Positions 44,782 to 53,362 of a stretch of DNA of 64,000 nucleotides are shown here, piece by piece. The notes under the pieces are model-generated. The model saw nothing but the letters and a program-made list of their open reading frames with translations. It had not been told where the DNA came from and searched no databases. The stretch's first letter is position 1. Each line of letters begins with the position of its first letter. The DNA comes from Verrucomicrobiales bacterium. Lineage in GTDB: Bacteria; Verrucomicrobiota; Verrucomicrobiia; Verrucomicrobiales; DEV007. The translations under genes and the position numbers were made by a program. Location of the stretch: assembly GCA_029213265.1 (NCBI GenBank), contig JARGNG010000014.1, positions 57,442-121,441 on the forward strand, written 5' to 3'.

Positions 44782-45765
44782 ATGAACCGTCATATTTTTG
44801 CCATCCTGTTCGGACTATCAACCTTTGCCACGGCCGCGTCGGCCGCCCCCAGGCTAGTTTCAGTGCAGAAAATCTGGGATCAGGCGGCTCACAACGCCTT
44901 TACCGACTTGCTGTTTCACGAAGGGCGTTGGTATTGTGTCTTTCGCGAGGGGAGCGCCCACGTTTCACCGGATGGGTCAATTCGGGTCATTTCTTCGGAT
45001 GATGGGGACAGCTGGGAGTCTCTCGCCCTCGTGACTCATCCCGTTGAAGATCTTCGCGATGCGAAGCTCACAGTGACCCCGGACGGTCATTTCATGCTCA
45101 ATGGAGCGGGAATGCAGGCGGAGAAGCCCATCCGGTATCATTCCTTTTCCTGGTTTTCTGAAGATAAAGGGAAAACCTGGAGTGAGGCCAATTCAATTGG
45201 CGATCCCGGTTTCTGGCTTTGGCGGGCTCAATGGCACAAAGGTCACGTTTATAGTATGGGATACCGGACCGACCGCGAGCGGACCGAGAGAATCGCCCGA
45301 TTCTATCGAAGCAAAGACGGAAAAACCTACGAAGCTCTGATTCCCGAATTGAATCTCGACAAAGGTGTCGGCGAGGACCGTATTCTCTTCCTCCAAGACG
45401 ATTCAGCACTTTGTCTCTTCCGACACGAGACCGGTGACAAGATGGCCTTTCTCGGAAAAGCGAATCCACCGTATGACCAGTGGACCTGGACCAAGTTGAA
45501 TCAACGTATTGGAGGCCCCAACATGATCCAGCTTCCCGACGGCAGGGTTCTTGCCGCGACGCGGTTGTACGATGGGGGAGCGAGAACTTCCCTGTCCTGG
45601 CTCGATCCGGACAAAGGAACCCTGATGGAATGCCTCAAGCTTCCCAGCGGAGGCGACACCAGCTACGCCGGAATGGTCTGGAAAGATGATATCCTCTGGG
45701 TGAGCTACTATTCCTCGCACGAGGAAAAGACCTGCATCTATCTCGCGAAGGTGGCGTTGGAGTGA
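44782..45765 (+). CDS. Secreted sialidase-like (BNR-repeat) protein
   Basis: 327 residues from the ATG at 44782, which begins a signal peptide (NRHIFAILFGLSTFATAASA); the upstream in-frame ATG adds eight residues and was rejected. The fold is a six-bladed propeller of sialidase type. Asp-box-like motifs appear as SSDDGDSWE, SEDKGKTWS and SKDGKTYE at regular spacing, and RDAKLTV and GPNMIQLPDGRVLAATR are the typical blade cores. The FREGSAH region near residue 60 is a probable arginine-triad site. It could be an exo-alpha-sialidase or a related glycosidase. Ends 4 bases before a truncated gene remnant on the other strand. Confidence 0.82.
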   Translation: MNRHIFAILFGLSTFATAASAAPRLVSVQKIWDQAAHNAFTDLLFHEGRWYCVFREGSAHVSPDGSIRVISSDDGDSWESLALVTHPVEDLRDAKLTVTPDGHFMLNGAGMQAEKPIRYHSFSWFSEDKGKTWSEANSIGDPGFWLWRAQWHKGHVYSMGYRTDRERTERIARFYRSKDGKTYEALIPELNLDKGVGEDRILFLQDDSALCLFRHETGDKMAFLGKANPPYDQWTWTKLNQRIGGPNMIQLPDGRVLAATRLYDGGARTSLSWLDPDKGTLMECLKLPSGGDTSYAGMVWKDDILWVSYYSSHEEKTCIYLAKVALE

Positions 45766-45768
45766 CGT

Positions 45769-45969
45769 CATCGCAAACCAGACCCAGACGCGGTCGCCGG
45801 GCTGAATTTGATCGCCGCGTCCCCACCATCCATCGATACGAATGTCCGCGTCGGGAGCGAGCTGCCATGCTGACTCCGCTTTCCCTGCGACCTGCTTCGG
45901 CTTCTCTTCTTCTGGAAGTGCGGAGCCACCCATTGCCACAAGAAGGCCGAGACAGAAGAAAGCGCGCAT
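45769..45969 (-). pseudogene. Truncated 5' fragment of a secreted-protein gene
   Basis: From an ATG at 45969 the frame reads a credible signal peptide (MRAFFCLGLLVAMGGSALP), then EEEKPKQVAGKAESAWQLAPD and ADIRIDGWWGRGDQIQPGDR plus VWVWFAM, 67 residues with well-behaved secreted-protein composition. After that it runs antisense through the sialidase-like gene as meaningless sequence to a stop at 45403. The boundary (45766-45771) abuts the sialidase stop codon at 45765, so the 3' part was probably lost in a rearrangement that brought the sialidase gene here. No ribosome site is evident. The rest of the 323-base interval up to 46088 holds nothing else I can identify. Confidence 0.5.
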
Positions 45970-46088
45970 GAAAGGGGGGTAGCGACTTTCGGCTGATCCG
46001 AGAAACGGGAATCCGCCAAGCGCCGGGGATGCGGATTACCATGATGACGGGATTTCTCTACCCGGGCTCAATCCCTAGAGTGCTCGAC

Positions 46089-47483
46089 ATGAGAATGTTA
46101 TCGGTCCCAGCCTTTGTCCTTATTTCCTGTATGGCTCACGCCGATCCGATTGACATTGGCAATCGTCTTGAGCTCTTCGCGGATGATTATCTGATTTCGG
46201 AAATGGGAGAGGGCGTGACGCGGAAGGTGCACCAGCCGGAGCCGAAGGGTGTGGTTCTCACGGCGGACGCGGGTTGGGAGGGGAACACCTCCGGCTACTA
46301 CACCGTTTTCAGGGACAATGATCTTGTCAAAATGATCTACCGGGGTTGGGCGCACCAACCGGACAAGATTGTAAAAGAACTCCATCGGGAATTCACCTGC
46401 TATGCGGAAAGCAAAGACGGGCTCACCTTTACAAAACCTGAGTTGGGCTTGCATGAATGGGAGGGCTCAAAGGCGAACAACATCATTCTCGATGACAATT
46501 CGACTCACAATTTTGCAGCGTTTAAAGATGCCAACCCGGATTGCCCCCCGGAAGCCCTTTACAAGGGAATTGGCGGGGAGAAGAAGGTAGGTGGATTGTT
46601 TGTCTATCAATCACCTGATGGAATTCACTGGAAGAAGATCAAAGAGGAGGCGGTGATCACGGATGGAGCTTTTGATTCCCAGAACATTGCCTTCTGGGAT
46701 AATCACGCGAAGCTCTATCGCGCATACTACCGCATCTTTTCGGAAGGCGGAACCGAAGGCGGGGAATGGAAGCCGAAGGGCGTTCGTGCGATCCGGACTT
46801 CTACTTCAAAGGATTACGTCAACTGGGAACCGGGGACGAACGTGACCTATCCTAAGGGGACGCCACACCAGCATCTCTACACGAACGCCGTTCAACCCTA
46901 TTTGCGGGCGCCCCATCTTCTGGTCGGTTTCCCGACTCGATACCTGCCCGACGAGGGTCAGCGGGTTGAGCCGATCTTCATGATGAGTCGTGACGGAGTT
47001 CACTTTCGGAGATACAACGACCCCGTTGTCCCTGAATCCGCTCCCAGTGATCGCGCCGGCAATCGAAGCAACTACATGGTCTGGGGAATGGTCGAATTGC
47101 CAAGCGAGCCCGGAAAACTGTCGGTCTACGCGACGGAGGCCTACTATGGTCCGGTGCCGGGACGGGTCCGCCGGTTTGTCTACCGTGCTGACGGCTTTGT
47201 TTCCCTCCGGGGGAGTGAGAAAGGCGGACGCGTAGTGACGAATCCGTTCCAAGCAGGGAAGGGATCTCTTGTTCTGAACTATACGGTCCGGAAGGGTGGT
47301 TCCCTTCTCGTGGAACGCCTGAACGAAAAGGGCGAAGTGTTGGCCAAATCAAAGCCACTCAAGGGAGACTCGATTGCAGCCCCGGTTGAGTGGGCGAATG
47401 GGACACCGTTTCAGGAAGGCGGAGCGAGGAAACTTCGGTTTACCCTTCGAAACGCTGATCTTTACTCGATGAAATACGAATAG
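46089..47483 (+). CDS. Secreted glycosidase-like beta-propeller protein
   Basis: 464 residues from the ATG at 46089 (a longer frame from 46029 has no role in the signal peptide). Signal peptide RMLSVPAFVLISCMAHA; the mature protein opens IDIGNRLELFADDYLISEMG, a recurrent start of a planctomycete/verrucomicrobial family related to five-bladed glycosidases (GH32/43/130-like). Repeated TTWEG-type strands appear as GWEGNTSGYYTVF, CYAESKDGLTFTKPELGL, YQSPDGIHWKKI and SRDGVHFRRYNDPVV. No catalytic assignment is safe. It follows the truncated gene remnant on the plus strand and converges on the next gene (12 bases). Confidence 0.75.
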   Translation: MRMLSVPAFVLISCMAHADPIDIGNRLELFADDYLISEMGEGVTRKVHQPEPKGVVLTADAGWEGNTSGYYTVFRDNDLVKMIYRGWAHQPDKIVKELHREFTCYAESKDGLTFTKPELGLHEWEGSKANNIILDDNSTHNFAAFKDANPDCPPEALYKGIGGEKKVGGLFVYQSPDGIHWKKIKEEAVITDGAFDSQNIAFWDNHAKLYRAYYRIFSEGGTEGGEWKPKGVRAIRTSTSKDYVNWEPGTNVTYPKGTPHQHLYTNAVQPYLRAPHLLVGFPTRYLPDEGQRVEPIFMMSRDGVHFRRYNDPVVPESAPSDRAGNRSNYMVWGMVELPSEPGKLSVYATEAYYGPVPGRVRRFVYRADGFVSLRGSEKGGRVVTNPFQAGKGSLVLNYTVRKGGSLLVERLNEKGEVLAKSKPLKGDSIAAPVEWANGTPFQEGGARKLRFTLRNADLYSMKYE

Positions 47484-47495
47484 TCCGATTCGCTG

Positions 47496-48068
47496 CTACT
47501 GATACAGAAAGTTCTCAAGCTGCTGTCGAGTGGTGACATTGAGCAGTCGATATCCGGCATTTCCGAGGGAGGTGGCGCCTTCGGGATCGTTGGTCGGAGT
47601 GTTCGCCGCTTTGGCGAGCAGCTGTTTGATCATATTCCCGTCGCGGCTTTTAACTTCCTTGACGAGGTGTCGAATTACCTTGTTGTCCTGGAAGTAAATT
47701 CGCTGTTCGCGTCCGGTGTCGATCGTGGCGCCTTCGCCACCGGAGGGATCAAAGGACCAGCCGCCGGCACTCTGGTAAATAAAGTAGAGTTGTCCGTTTT
47801 TAAAGTAGTACTGATCGGTCGCGGCTCCGTGATCTCCTCCGCTGGTGAAAACCATCTTCACAAGAGTGTCCCCGCGGTAGTATTTCGTGAGCTCGGCAAC
47901 TTCGGGACCGTCATCCAGCTTGATGGAGCGCTTCGTCAAACTGGCGCTCTCCGTTGCGTTGTAGTCTGCCCGGATTTGCTTTACGGCGTCTTCGATCCAG
48001 TCGGCCCGGGTGTTGAGTGGAAAGCCGAAAGACAGGGCGAGGGCGATAGTGGTGGAGAGTAATTTCAT
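47496..48068 (-). CDS. Secreted protein of unknown function
   Basis: 190 residues with a signal peptide (1-22, cleaving near TRADW). The mature protein is mixed alpha/beta with SIKLDDGPEVAELTKYYRGDTLVKMVF, then QYYFKNGQLYFIYQSAGGWSFDP and IYFQDNKVIRHLVKE. These are YYFKNG/IYF strands resembling MORN-like or lipocalin-like antiparallel sheets. The family is not recognised and no catalytic motif is visible. It is separated from the sulfatase gene on the same strand by 56 bases and could be co-transcribed with it. Confidence 0.75.
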   Translation of the reverse strand: MKLLSTTIALALSFGFPLNTRADWIEDAVKQIRADYNATESASLTKRSIKLDDGPEVAELTKYYRGDTLVKMVFTSGGDHGAATDQYYFKNGQLYFIYQSAGGWSFDPSGGEGATIDTGREQRIYFQDNKVIRHLVKEVKSRDGNMIKQLLAKAANTPTNDPEGATSLGNAGYRLLNVTTRQQLENFLYQ

Positions 48069-48124
48069 GAGATTTGTGGGTTCAGAAAGGACGGAGGAGG
48101 AGCAGGCAATATGCCACGATTTTC

Positions 48125-49645
48125 CTATTTCTCGATGAAAACGCCTTTCTCTACGGTTGGGCCCCAGGGGCGCGGTTTCGGCTTCCGGTAGTCGGGGTGA
48201 TCGGGCGGAGCGTGATGGCGGCGGGCCTTGGAGCGTCCGCCGTTCCAGATATCGTATTCCGGATCTGCGTAGTCGTCGAAAAATTTGACTAACATAGCCG
48301 CCATCTTTTCCTGTGTTTCGCCATAGCCGTCCTGTCCGAAGAGGTTGAATCGCTCCATCGGATCAATCTCCATATCATAGAGCTCCCCGGGCCCTTCAGG
48401 GGAGCGTCGTTCGACATATTTCCATTTCTCGGTTCGGACCGAGCGGCAACTTTCCATCTCGTAGTATATCTCGGTTTCCCAGTCGACCTCCTCCCCTCGC
48501 AGGATGGGAGTGAAATTCCGCCCCGGAAGTTTTGGCCCGCCCTGCGGGATACGGTCCTCGAGGCCCAGGTAGCTGAGCACACTGGGGAGAAAATCGTAGT
48601 TGGTGACCATGGCATCGCTTTTGCCCTCTTTGATTCCTTCGGGGTGCCAGAAGAGAAACGGCACCTGCATCATCATGTCGTGGGCGGCCATGGGCTTCGT
48701 GTGATCCCCCATGCCGAAAAATCCATTCTGGCCACCCATCCAGCCCTGGTCCCCGGCGAAAACGACGACCGTGTTCTCATCAAGGTCGTGTTTGCGAAGG
48801 GTTTCAAAAATTTCTCCAACTCCATCATCCACTCCGCTTACCTCGGCGGCGACTCTCCGGATGCTGACGATATTGTTGTGAAAGTTGAGATTGGAATATT
48901 GCCAGGGATGGGCGGTATCTCTCGGGAAAGAGGGGAGATATTTGTCCTCGTAGTATTCGGCCCATCGATTTTTGGAAGGACGGAGGAGCAGGTTGCTGAG
49001 ACAGTAGGGGCCGTTGTAAGCGAGATAGAGAAAGAAGGGTTTATCGCCGTCCTTGTTTTTCTCGATGAATTCGATGCCGCGCTCCGTCCAGAGGTCGGTC
49101 ATGTATTTGGGCGATTTGTCGAGCAGCTCTCCGTCGAGAATGACCGGATCATCGTACATGCTGCTTGTGCCTCCGCGTGGCATCGTCGCCCAGTAGGAGA
49201 ATCCGTCCTGCGGATTCATATTGTCACCGAGATGCCATTTTCCACTGAGGCCGCAAACGTAGCCTTCGTCGTGGAGGATTTCAGGAAGCGTTTCAAATTC
49301 CTCGAGTGCGTAGTAGGCCTCCGGTCCCATCATGTATTTCCCGTCGAGAAAGGAATGCACACCGTGCTGGGAAGGAAGGAGACCTGTCAGGTAGGTCGCT
49401 CGAGTCGGAGAGCAAACCGGGTTGCTTGCCATCCCGCGCATGAATTGCATTCCCTCCGCTGCCATTCGATCGAGGTGGGGCGTCTTAATATCCTTGTTTC
49501 CATAACATCCGAGTGTCCAGGCGCCGTGGTTGTCTGTCAGGATGAAGATGAAATTCGGTTTTTCTTTCGTGCCGGCCGCTTGCGCGGGAAGTCCGGAGAA
49601 GAGGAAAAGCGCAGCGAGAAAGGCGAGTGAACAGAGTTTGGTCAT
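48125..49645 (-). CDS. Secreted type I sulfatase
   Basis: 506 residues with a signal peptide (1-24). The formylglycine motif is CSPTR (78-82, Cys78). The usual calcium site appears here as LTDNHG, one Asp of the common DD pair being replaced by Asn. GKWHLGD, FAGDQGWMGGQNGF and FFGMGDHTKPMAAHDMM follow. Such substitutions occur in N-sulfoglucosamine- and alkyl-specific branches, but the substrate cannot be fixed. Head-to-head with the sulfatase at 49782 across a 136-base spacer, so both may answer to shared control. Confidence 0.92.
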   Translation of the reverse strand: MTKLCSLAFLAALFLFSGLPAQAAGTKEKPNFIFILTDNHGAWTLGCYGNKDIKTPHLDRMAAEGMQFMRGMASNPVCSPTRATYLTGLLPSQHGVHSFLDGKYMMGPEAYYALEEFETLPEILHDEGYVCGLSGKWHLGDNMNPQDGFSYWATMPRGGTSSMYDDPVILDGELLDKSPKYMTDLWTERGIEFIEKNKDGDKPFFLYLAYNGPYCLSNLLLRPSKNRWAEYYEDKYLPSFPRDTAHPWQYSNLNFHNNIVSIRRVAAEVSGVDDGVGEIFETLRKHDLDENTVVVFAGDQGWMGGQNGFFGMGDHTKPMAAHDMMMQVPFLFWHPEGIKEGKSDAMVTNYDFLPSVLSYLGLEDRIPQGGPKLPGRNFTPILRGEEVDWETEIYYEMESCRSVRTEKWKYVERRSPEGPGELYDMEIDPMERFNLFGQDGYGETQEKMAAMLVKFFDDYADPEYDIWNGGRSKARRHHAPPDHPDYRKPKPRPWGPTVEKGVFIEK

Positions 49646-49781
49646 GGAGCAAACAGGGGTGGATTTCGTCTTTTATGACAGGCCGGTTCGGATCCAACAA
49701 TCATGGATTGTGTTTTTGGTTCACGTAATCACACCGGAATTCCCGGCAGACAGGAGCGGGTTCGACCGATAGAATGGGACG

Positions 49782-51320
49782 ATGAAACTGATTCTGCCGC
49801 TTTTCCTGTTCCTCGCCCTTTCGCTGGCGGATGCCGCCCCGAAGCAACCTAATATCATGGTTTTCCTCGTCGATGACATGGGCGTGATGGACACCTCGGT
49901 GCCTTTCCTGACCGACGAAAACGGCGAGCCGAAAAAATATCCGCTGAACGAGTTTTACCGGACGCCTTCGATGGAGCGCCTCGCGGCGCAGGGCATTCGC
50001 TTCAATCAGTTCTATGCGATGAGCGTTTGCTCCCCAACCCGGATTTCGATCATGACGGGCCAGAATGCGGCCCGCCACCGGGCAACGAACTGGATCAATC
50101 CCTGGGAAAATAATGCCGGCAAGAACGGCCCCGCCCAGTGGGACTGGGAGGGGCTATCCTACGGCGACATTACTTTGCCGGGAGTCCTCAAAGAGAAAGG
50201 CTACCGAACGATTCATGTGGGAAAGGGGCACTTTGGTCCAAAGGACTACCCCGGAGCGGATCCCGCCAAACTGGGATTTGATGTGAATGTGGCAGGACGT
50301 TCGATTGGGGCTCCGGGGAGCTATTTCGGAGAGAAAAATTATGGAGCCGGGACGAAGCGGGAACGGAGTTCGGTTCCCCATCTCGATCAATACCACGGCA
50401 CGGAAACATTTTTAACCGAAGCTCTGACGATCGAAGCGCAGAAGCACGTCGCTGAGACGGTTGCTTCGGGCGATCCGTTTTATCTCTATTTTTCCCACTA
50501 CGCCGTCCACGCGCCGTTCGAGTCGGATCCCCGCTTTGCAGCTCACTACGCCGATTCGGACAAGCCAAAAAACGCGCAGGCCTTTGCCACTCTGGTGGAA
50601 GGAATGGATAAGTCTCTTGGCGATATGTTAGATCAATTTGAATCTCTGAAAGTCGCCGAGAATACTCTCGTGTTTTTCCTGGGGGACAACGGTTCCGATG
50701 CGCCGCTGGGTGATCAGCACGTTGTGGCCTGTGCCGCTCCACTCCGGGGAAAGAAAGGGGCTCACTACGAGGGCGGAATGCGAGTCCCGTTCATCGCGGC
50801 CTGGGCGAAGCCAAATCCGGAAAACGAATGGCAGAAAAAGCTGCCCATCCCGGCGGGTGCGATTCAGGGGCAGGTGGCCTCGATAACCGATTTGTTTCCG
50901 ACTCTACTGCAATTGACGGGAGCAGAAGCCGCCGCCTCTCATCGCGTGGATGGAAAGCCCTTGCAGACGCTTCTGAAGGGGAAAGCGGACCCGCGGCGCC
51001 CCGAGCAGTTTTTGATGCACTATCCTCACGGCATTCATCGCAGCAACTATTGGACGAGCTGGCGGGATGGGGACTGGAAAGTGGTTTATCACACTCTTCC
51101 GGAGATTCCGGCGACCGGAAAGCATATGCAGTTTGAAGGCGGCCACTATGAGCTGTTCAATCTCGCCAGCGATCCATTCGAGTCGAAGAATCTCGCGGAT
51201 GCCGAGCCCGAGGTGCTTCAACGCATGATGGCCGGATTGAGTTCTCAATTGCAGCTTCACGAAGCCGTCTATCCAGTTGATGATGAAGGGAATCTGCTGA
51301 TGCCCGTCGTGCCGAACTAG
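49782..51320 (+). CDS. Secreted type I sulfatase
   Basis: 512 residues with a signal peptide (1-19). FLVDDMG (calcium site, Asp31-Asp32), formylglycine motif CSPTR (83-87, Cys83), HVGKGHFGPKD and FFLGDNGSDAPLGD give the full sulfatase set. The long insert after DDMGVMDTSVPF with EFYRTPSMERL is typical of the planctomycete/verrucomicrobial arylsulfatase branch. C-terminal HYELFNLASDPFESKNLAD is the usual Ca-site-proximal tail. Divergent from the sulfatase ending at 48125. A REP-like hairpin and an IS remnant follow its stop. Confidence 0.93.
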   Translation: MKLILPLFLFLALSLADAAPKQPNIMVFLVDDMGVMDTSVPFLTDENGEPKKYPLNEFYRTPSMERLAAQGIRFNQFYAMSVCSPTRISIMTGQNAARHRATNWINPWENNAGKNGPAQWDWEGLSYGDITLPGVLKEKGYRTIHVGKGHFGPKDYPGADPAKLGFDVNVAGRSIGAPGSYFGEKNYGAGTKRERSSVPHLDQYHGTETFLTEALTIEAQKHVAETVASGDPFYLYFSHYAVHAPFESDPRFAAHYADSDKPKNAQAFATLVEGMDKSLGDMLDQFESLKVAENTLVFFLGDNGSDAPLGDQHVVACAAPLRGKKGAHYEGGMRVPFIAAWAKPNPENEWQKKLPIPAGAIQGQVASITDLFPTLLQLTGAEAAASHRVDGKPLQTLLKGKADPRRPEQFLMHYPHGIHRSNYWTSWRDGDWKVVYHTLPEIPATGKHMQFEGGHYELFNLASDPFESKNLADAEPEVLQRMMAGLSSQLQLHEAVYPVDDEGNLLMPVVPN

Positions 51321-51331
51321 GGGCAAGAAGT

Positions 51332-51388
51332 AGCACAGGCATCCTGCCTGTGAAATGAGCATCCCAGGCTCGAGCCTCTGTGCTGGGA
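51332..51388. repeat. REP-like compound hairpin
   Basis: CACAGGCA-TCC-TGCCTGTG (51334-51352) forms an 8-bp stem. AGGCTCGAGCCT (51366-51377) is a perfect 12-base palindrome flanked by TCCCAG/CTGGGA. The outer AGCACAG (51332-51338) and CTGTGCT (51378-51384) pair with each other. The whole block can fold into a cloverleaf of two or three stems, as in dispersed extragenic palindromes. No second copy occurs in this window. Confidence 0.55.
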
Positions 51389-51548
51389 AGGCACCACTTG
51401 TTTCCGCTCGCTCGTATTCTTCTTCGTTGAAGAATGCCTCTCACGCCGGTAGATTGCGGTGCCCCGGTTCACCCGTTTCCCATTGAGCTGAACACCCTTT
51501 TTGGGCCACTTTGAATGCTAGGTTCCCGGGACTGGCTTGTTGTTCTGG

Positions 51549-51990
51549 TTAGGTCGGGATTGATCGGAGCGAAGGCGTAGCCGAAGCGGAGATCAATCCC
51601 GGATTTCTTTTTGTAGCAAACTGATCCGGACTCTGAAAGCCCAATTTGCTGTGAGGATGTATGCGTTTGTATAGGAGCATCCATTCTTCGATGACGACGC
51701 GCGCTTCGGTCACACTCGGGAACAGCTCCTGATTAAGGCACTCATCCCGCAGCCGGTTGTGAAAGCTCTCCACGTGGCCGTTTTGCCATGGGCTGCCGGG
51801 ATCAATGTAAATGGTCCCAATGCCTAGCTCTGCGAACCACTCCTGGACCTCCTTCGCAATAAACTGATTCGCTTTGCTCACCCTCCGGGCAGCACATTGT
51901 GCTGTCTATGTCCGCATAGCTTCCATTCGCTTCCATTGTCGCTGCGGATGTATTCAGGAGCTCCCCGTTGCGCCATGACTTCTGCCAGAG
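51549..51990 (-). pseudogene. IS3-type OrfB transposase, 3' fragment, disrupted
   Basis: The preserved part has RGAPEYIRSDNGSE, then after a break FIAKEVQEWFAELGIGTIYIDPG, SPWQNGHVESFHNRLRDECLNQE, a GYQSPDQFA-like end and a stop at 51549. This is the C-terminal third of the DDE catalytic domain, with the middle Asp (SDNG) and the final Glu (HVESF) of the triad. The first Asp region is absent because some 190 codons are missing. Between SDNGSE and FIAK an inserted block with an in-frame stop breaks the frame. Confidence 0.75.
51864..51925 (-). repeat. ~60-base insertion flanked by ATTCGCTT in the IS remnant
   Basis: ATTCGCTT occurs at 51867-51874 and again at 51925-51932, bracketing sequence absent from a normal OrfB reading frame. 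The insert contains the palindrome CAGCACA-T-TGTGCTG. The 8-base direct repeat looks like a target duplication. Confidence 0.45.
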
Positions 51991-51993
51991 CGC

Positions 51994-52239
51994 CTCCTCC
52001 AACACCCTCGCCTTCAGCATTTCATCGGCGAGCATCTTCTTGAGCTCTGTGTTTTCGTTTTCCAGCTCCTTATATCGTTTCGCATCCGCCATCTCCATGC
52101 GGCCATATTTCCTGCGCCATCGATAGAATGTTTGCTCGCAGATGTTTGCCTCCCGGCAGACTTGTTCCACGGTTTGGCCTCCATCGGCCATTCGCAAAAT
52201 ACGGATAATTTCTTCGGTCTTGTGTCTCTTTCCTTTCAT
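51994..52239 (-). pseudogene. IS3-type OrfA, 5' fragment
   Basis: From the ATG at 52239 (MKGKRHKTEEIIRILRMADG, then GGQTVEQVCREANICEQTFYRW) the helix-turn-helix of the IS3 OrfA type is intact, followed by a leucine-zipper-like ELENENTELKKMLADEML. Homology stops near residue 82 (VLEE), where the deletion joins it to the middle of orfB in another frame. The frame then runs on as nonsense to 51802. Not functional. Confidence 0.75.
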
Positions 52240-52287
52240 TTTCGGTTCTCGGGTTTCGGCCCAGGAACCTAGCATAAGATCTGGCTC

Positions 52288-52557
52288 AGATTTCGGGGGT
52301 CAGCTCACCTCCATGCACAGGGAAGTAAGTATCTCCTCCGAATGGGAGCCTCTGACTCTGTGGAGTCGCTGGTAAAGGAGATGGGGGACGAACCGCCTGA
52401 AATTCTCTCCGGCACAAAACGTGATACGCTTGCTTCGCTCTACGCCGCCGGAGCAAATCCCGATTTCGTTTCGTATGGCAAACCGCGCCGAACACGGCGT
52501 GTCGAGCTGCCGGGTTATCCATTCCAGCGCAAATATTACTGGCTTCCGAAATCATGA
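52288..52557 (+). pseudogene. C-terminal remnant of a polyketide synthase-like acyltransferase region
   Basis: The plus-strand frame is open from 52273, inside the IS end, to a stop at 52555-52557; the first ATG is at 52342. The product ends DTLASLYAAGANPDFVSYGKP, then VELPGYPFQRKYYWLPKS. This LPxYPFQRxxYW signature follows the acyltransferase domain of type I polyketide synthases. Upstream coding sequence is missing and the IS remnant sits where it should be, so this is the tail of a gene lost by insertion and deletion. It overlaps the start of the SDR gene by the 4-base ATGA. Confidence 0.7.
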
Positions 52558-53357
52558 GTGAGAAACAGGTAGTGGTAGTGACAGGCGCTTCCTCCGGCTT
52601 TGGCGAGCTGACGGCGAACCGGTTGGTGGAAGACGGTTTTGAAGTCATCGGGACAAGCCGGAACCCGGAGGCTGCTGCGGAGAATTTTGAAATGCTTACG
52701 CTCGATGTCACTTCGGACGAGTCCGTGGAGACTTTTGTTTCACAGGTCAAAGAGCGTCATTCCCGGATCGATATTCTTATCAACAATGCGGGCCAGTCCC
52801 ACAACAGCCTTCTCGAGGAGACGTCACTCGAGGACGCCCGTCAGATCTTTGAAACGAATTTCTGGGGTATGGTTCGGATGAATCAAGCGGTGTTGCCTCT
52901 GATGCGCGAGCAGGGCAGCGGGTTGATCGTAACGATCAGTTCTCTCGCCGGGCTTGTCGGAACTCCCGGTCAGGGGTTCTACGGGGCCGCGAAGCATGCC
53001 ATCGAAGGATATACCGAAACTCTCCGGGCCGAACTCGGTCTTTTCCCTGTCGAAGTGGCACTCATTGAGCCCGGGTTCTTCCGGACGAAGTTGGGAGACT
53101 CGATGGTGAGGAACGCAAATGCGATTTCTGATTATGACTCCGTTAGGGAGTTGGTGGCCGGAAACCTTGATGATGAGTTCGCCGGAGGTGGGGATCCTGC
53201 AGAAGTTGTCGAAGCGATTGTGAAAACGATCGGTGAAGGAGGAAACAAGCTGCGCTGTCTCGTCGGTTCCGACGCCAAGACAATTACGCGATTGAAGAGC
53301 TGGCTACCGGAAGGCTGGTTTTTGGACGGGCTCCGAAAACAATTCGGTCTCAAGTAG
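52554..53357 (+). CDS. Short-chain dehydrogenase/reductase
   Basis: 267 residues. Complete classical SDR: cofactor loop TGASSGFG (11-18), NNAG near residue 82, catalytic Ser in TISSLAG and YGAAK with Tyr and Lys at the expected spacing. C-terminal ALIEPGFFRTKLGDS is typical of the group often found with retinol- or keto-reductase-like function. Its ATG overlaps the stop of the polyketide-synthase remnant, showing that the two were one operon and that this gene may once have supplied a ketoreductase step. Its current transcription presumably starts in or beyond the IS remnant. Confidence 0.92.
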   Translation: MSEKQVVVVTGASSGFGELTANRLVEDGFEVIGTSRNPEAAAENFEMLTLDVTSDESVETFVSQVKERHSRIDILINNAGQSHNSLLEETSLEDARQIFETNFWGMVRMNQAVLPLMREQGSGLIVTISSLAGLVGTPGQGFYGAAKHAIEGYTETLRAELGLFPVEVALIEPGFFRTKLGDSMVRNANAISDYDSVRELVAGNLDDEFAGGGDPAEVVEAIVKTIGEGGNKLRCLVGSDAKTITRLKSWLPEGWFLDGLRKQFGLK

Positions 53358-53362
53358 CGGGA

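Larger units (their letters stand above)
51516..52274 (-). mobile_element. Decayed IS3-family insertion sequence
   Basis: Terminal inverted repeats TGCTAGGTTCCCGGG (from 51516) and CCCAGGAACCTAGCA (ending 52274) match with one mismatch and have the TG...CA ends of the IS3 family. The interior holds the start of orfA and the end of orfB on the minus strand. About 600 bases between them are missing and a ~60-base insertion is present, giving a 759-base remnant that cannot transpose. No clear target duplication flanks it, which fits the later deletions. Confidence 0.75.
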
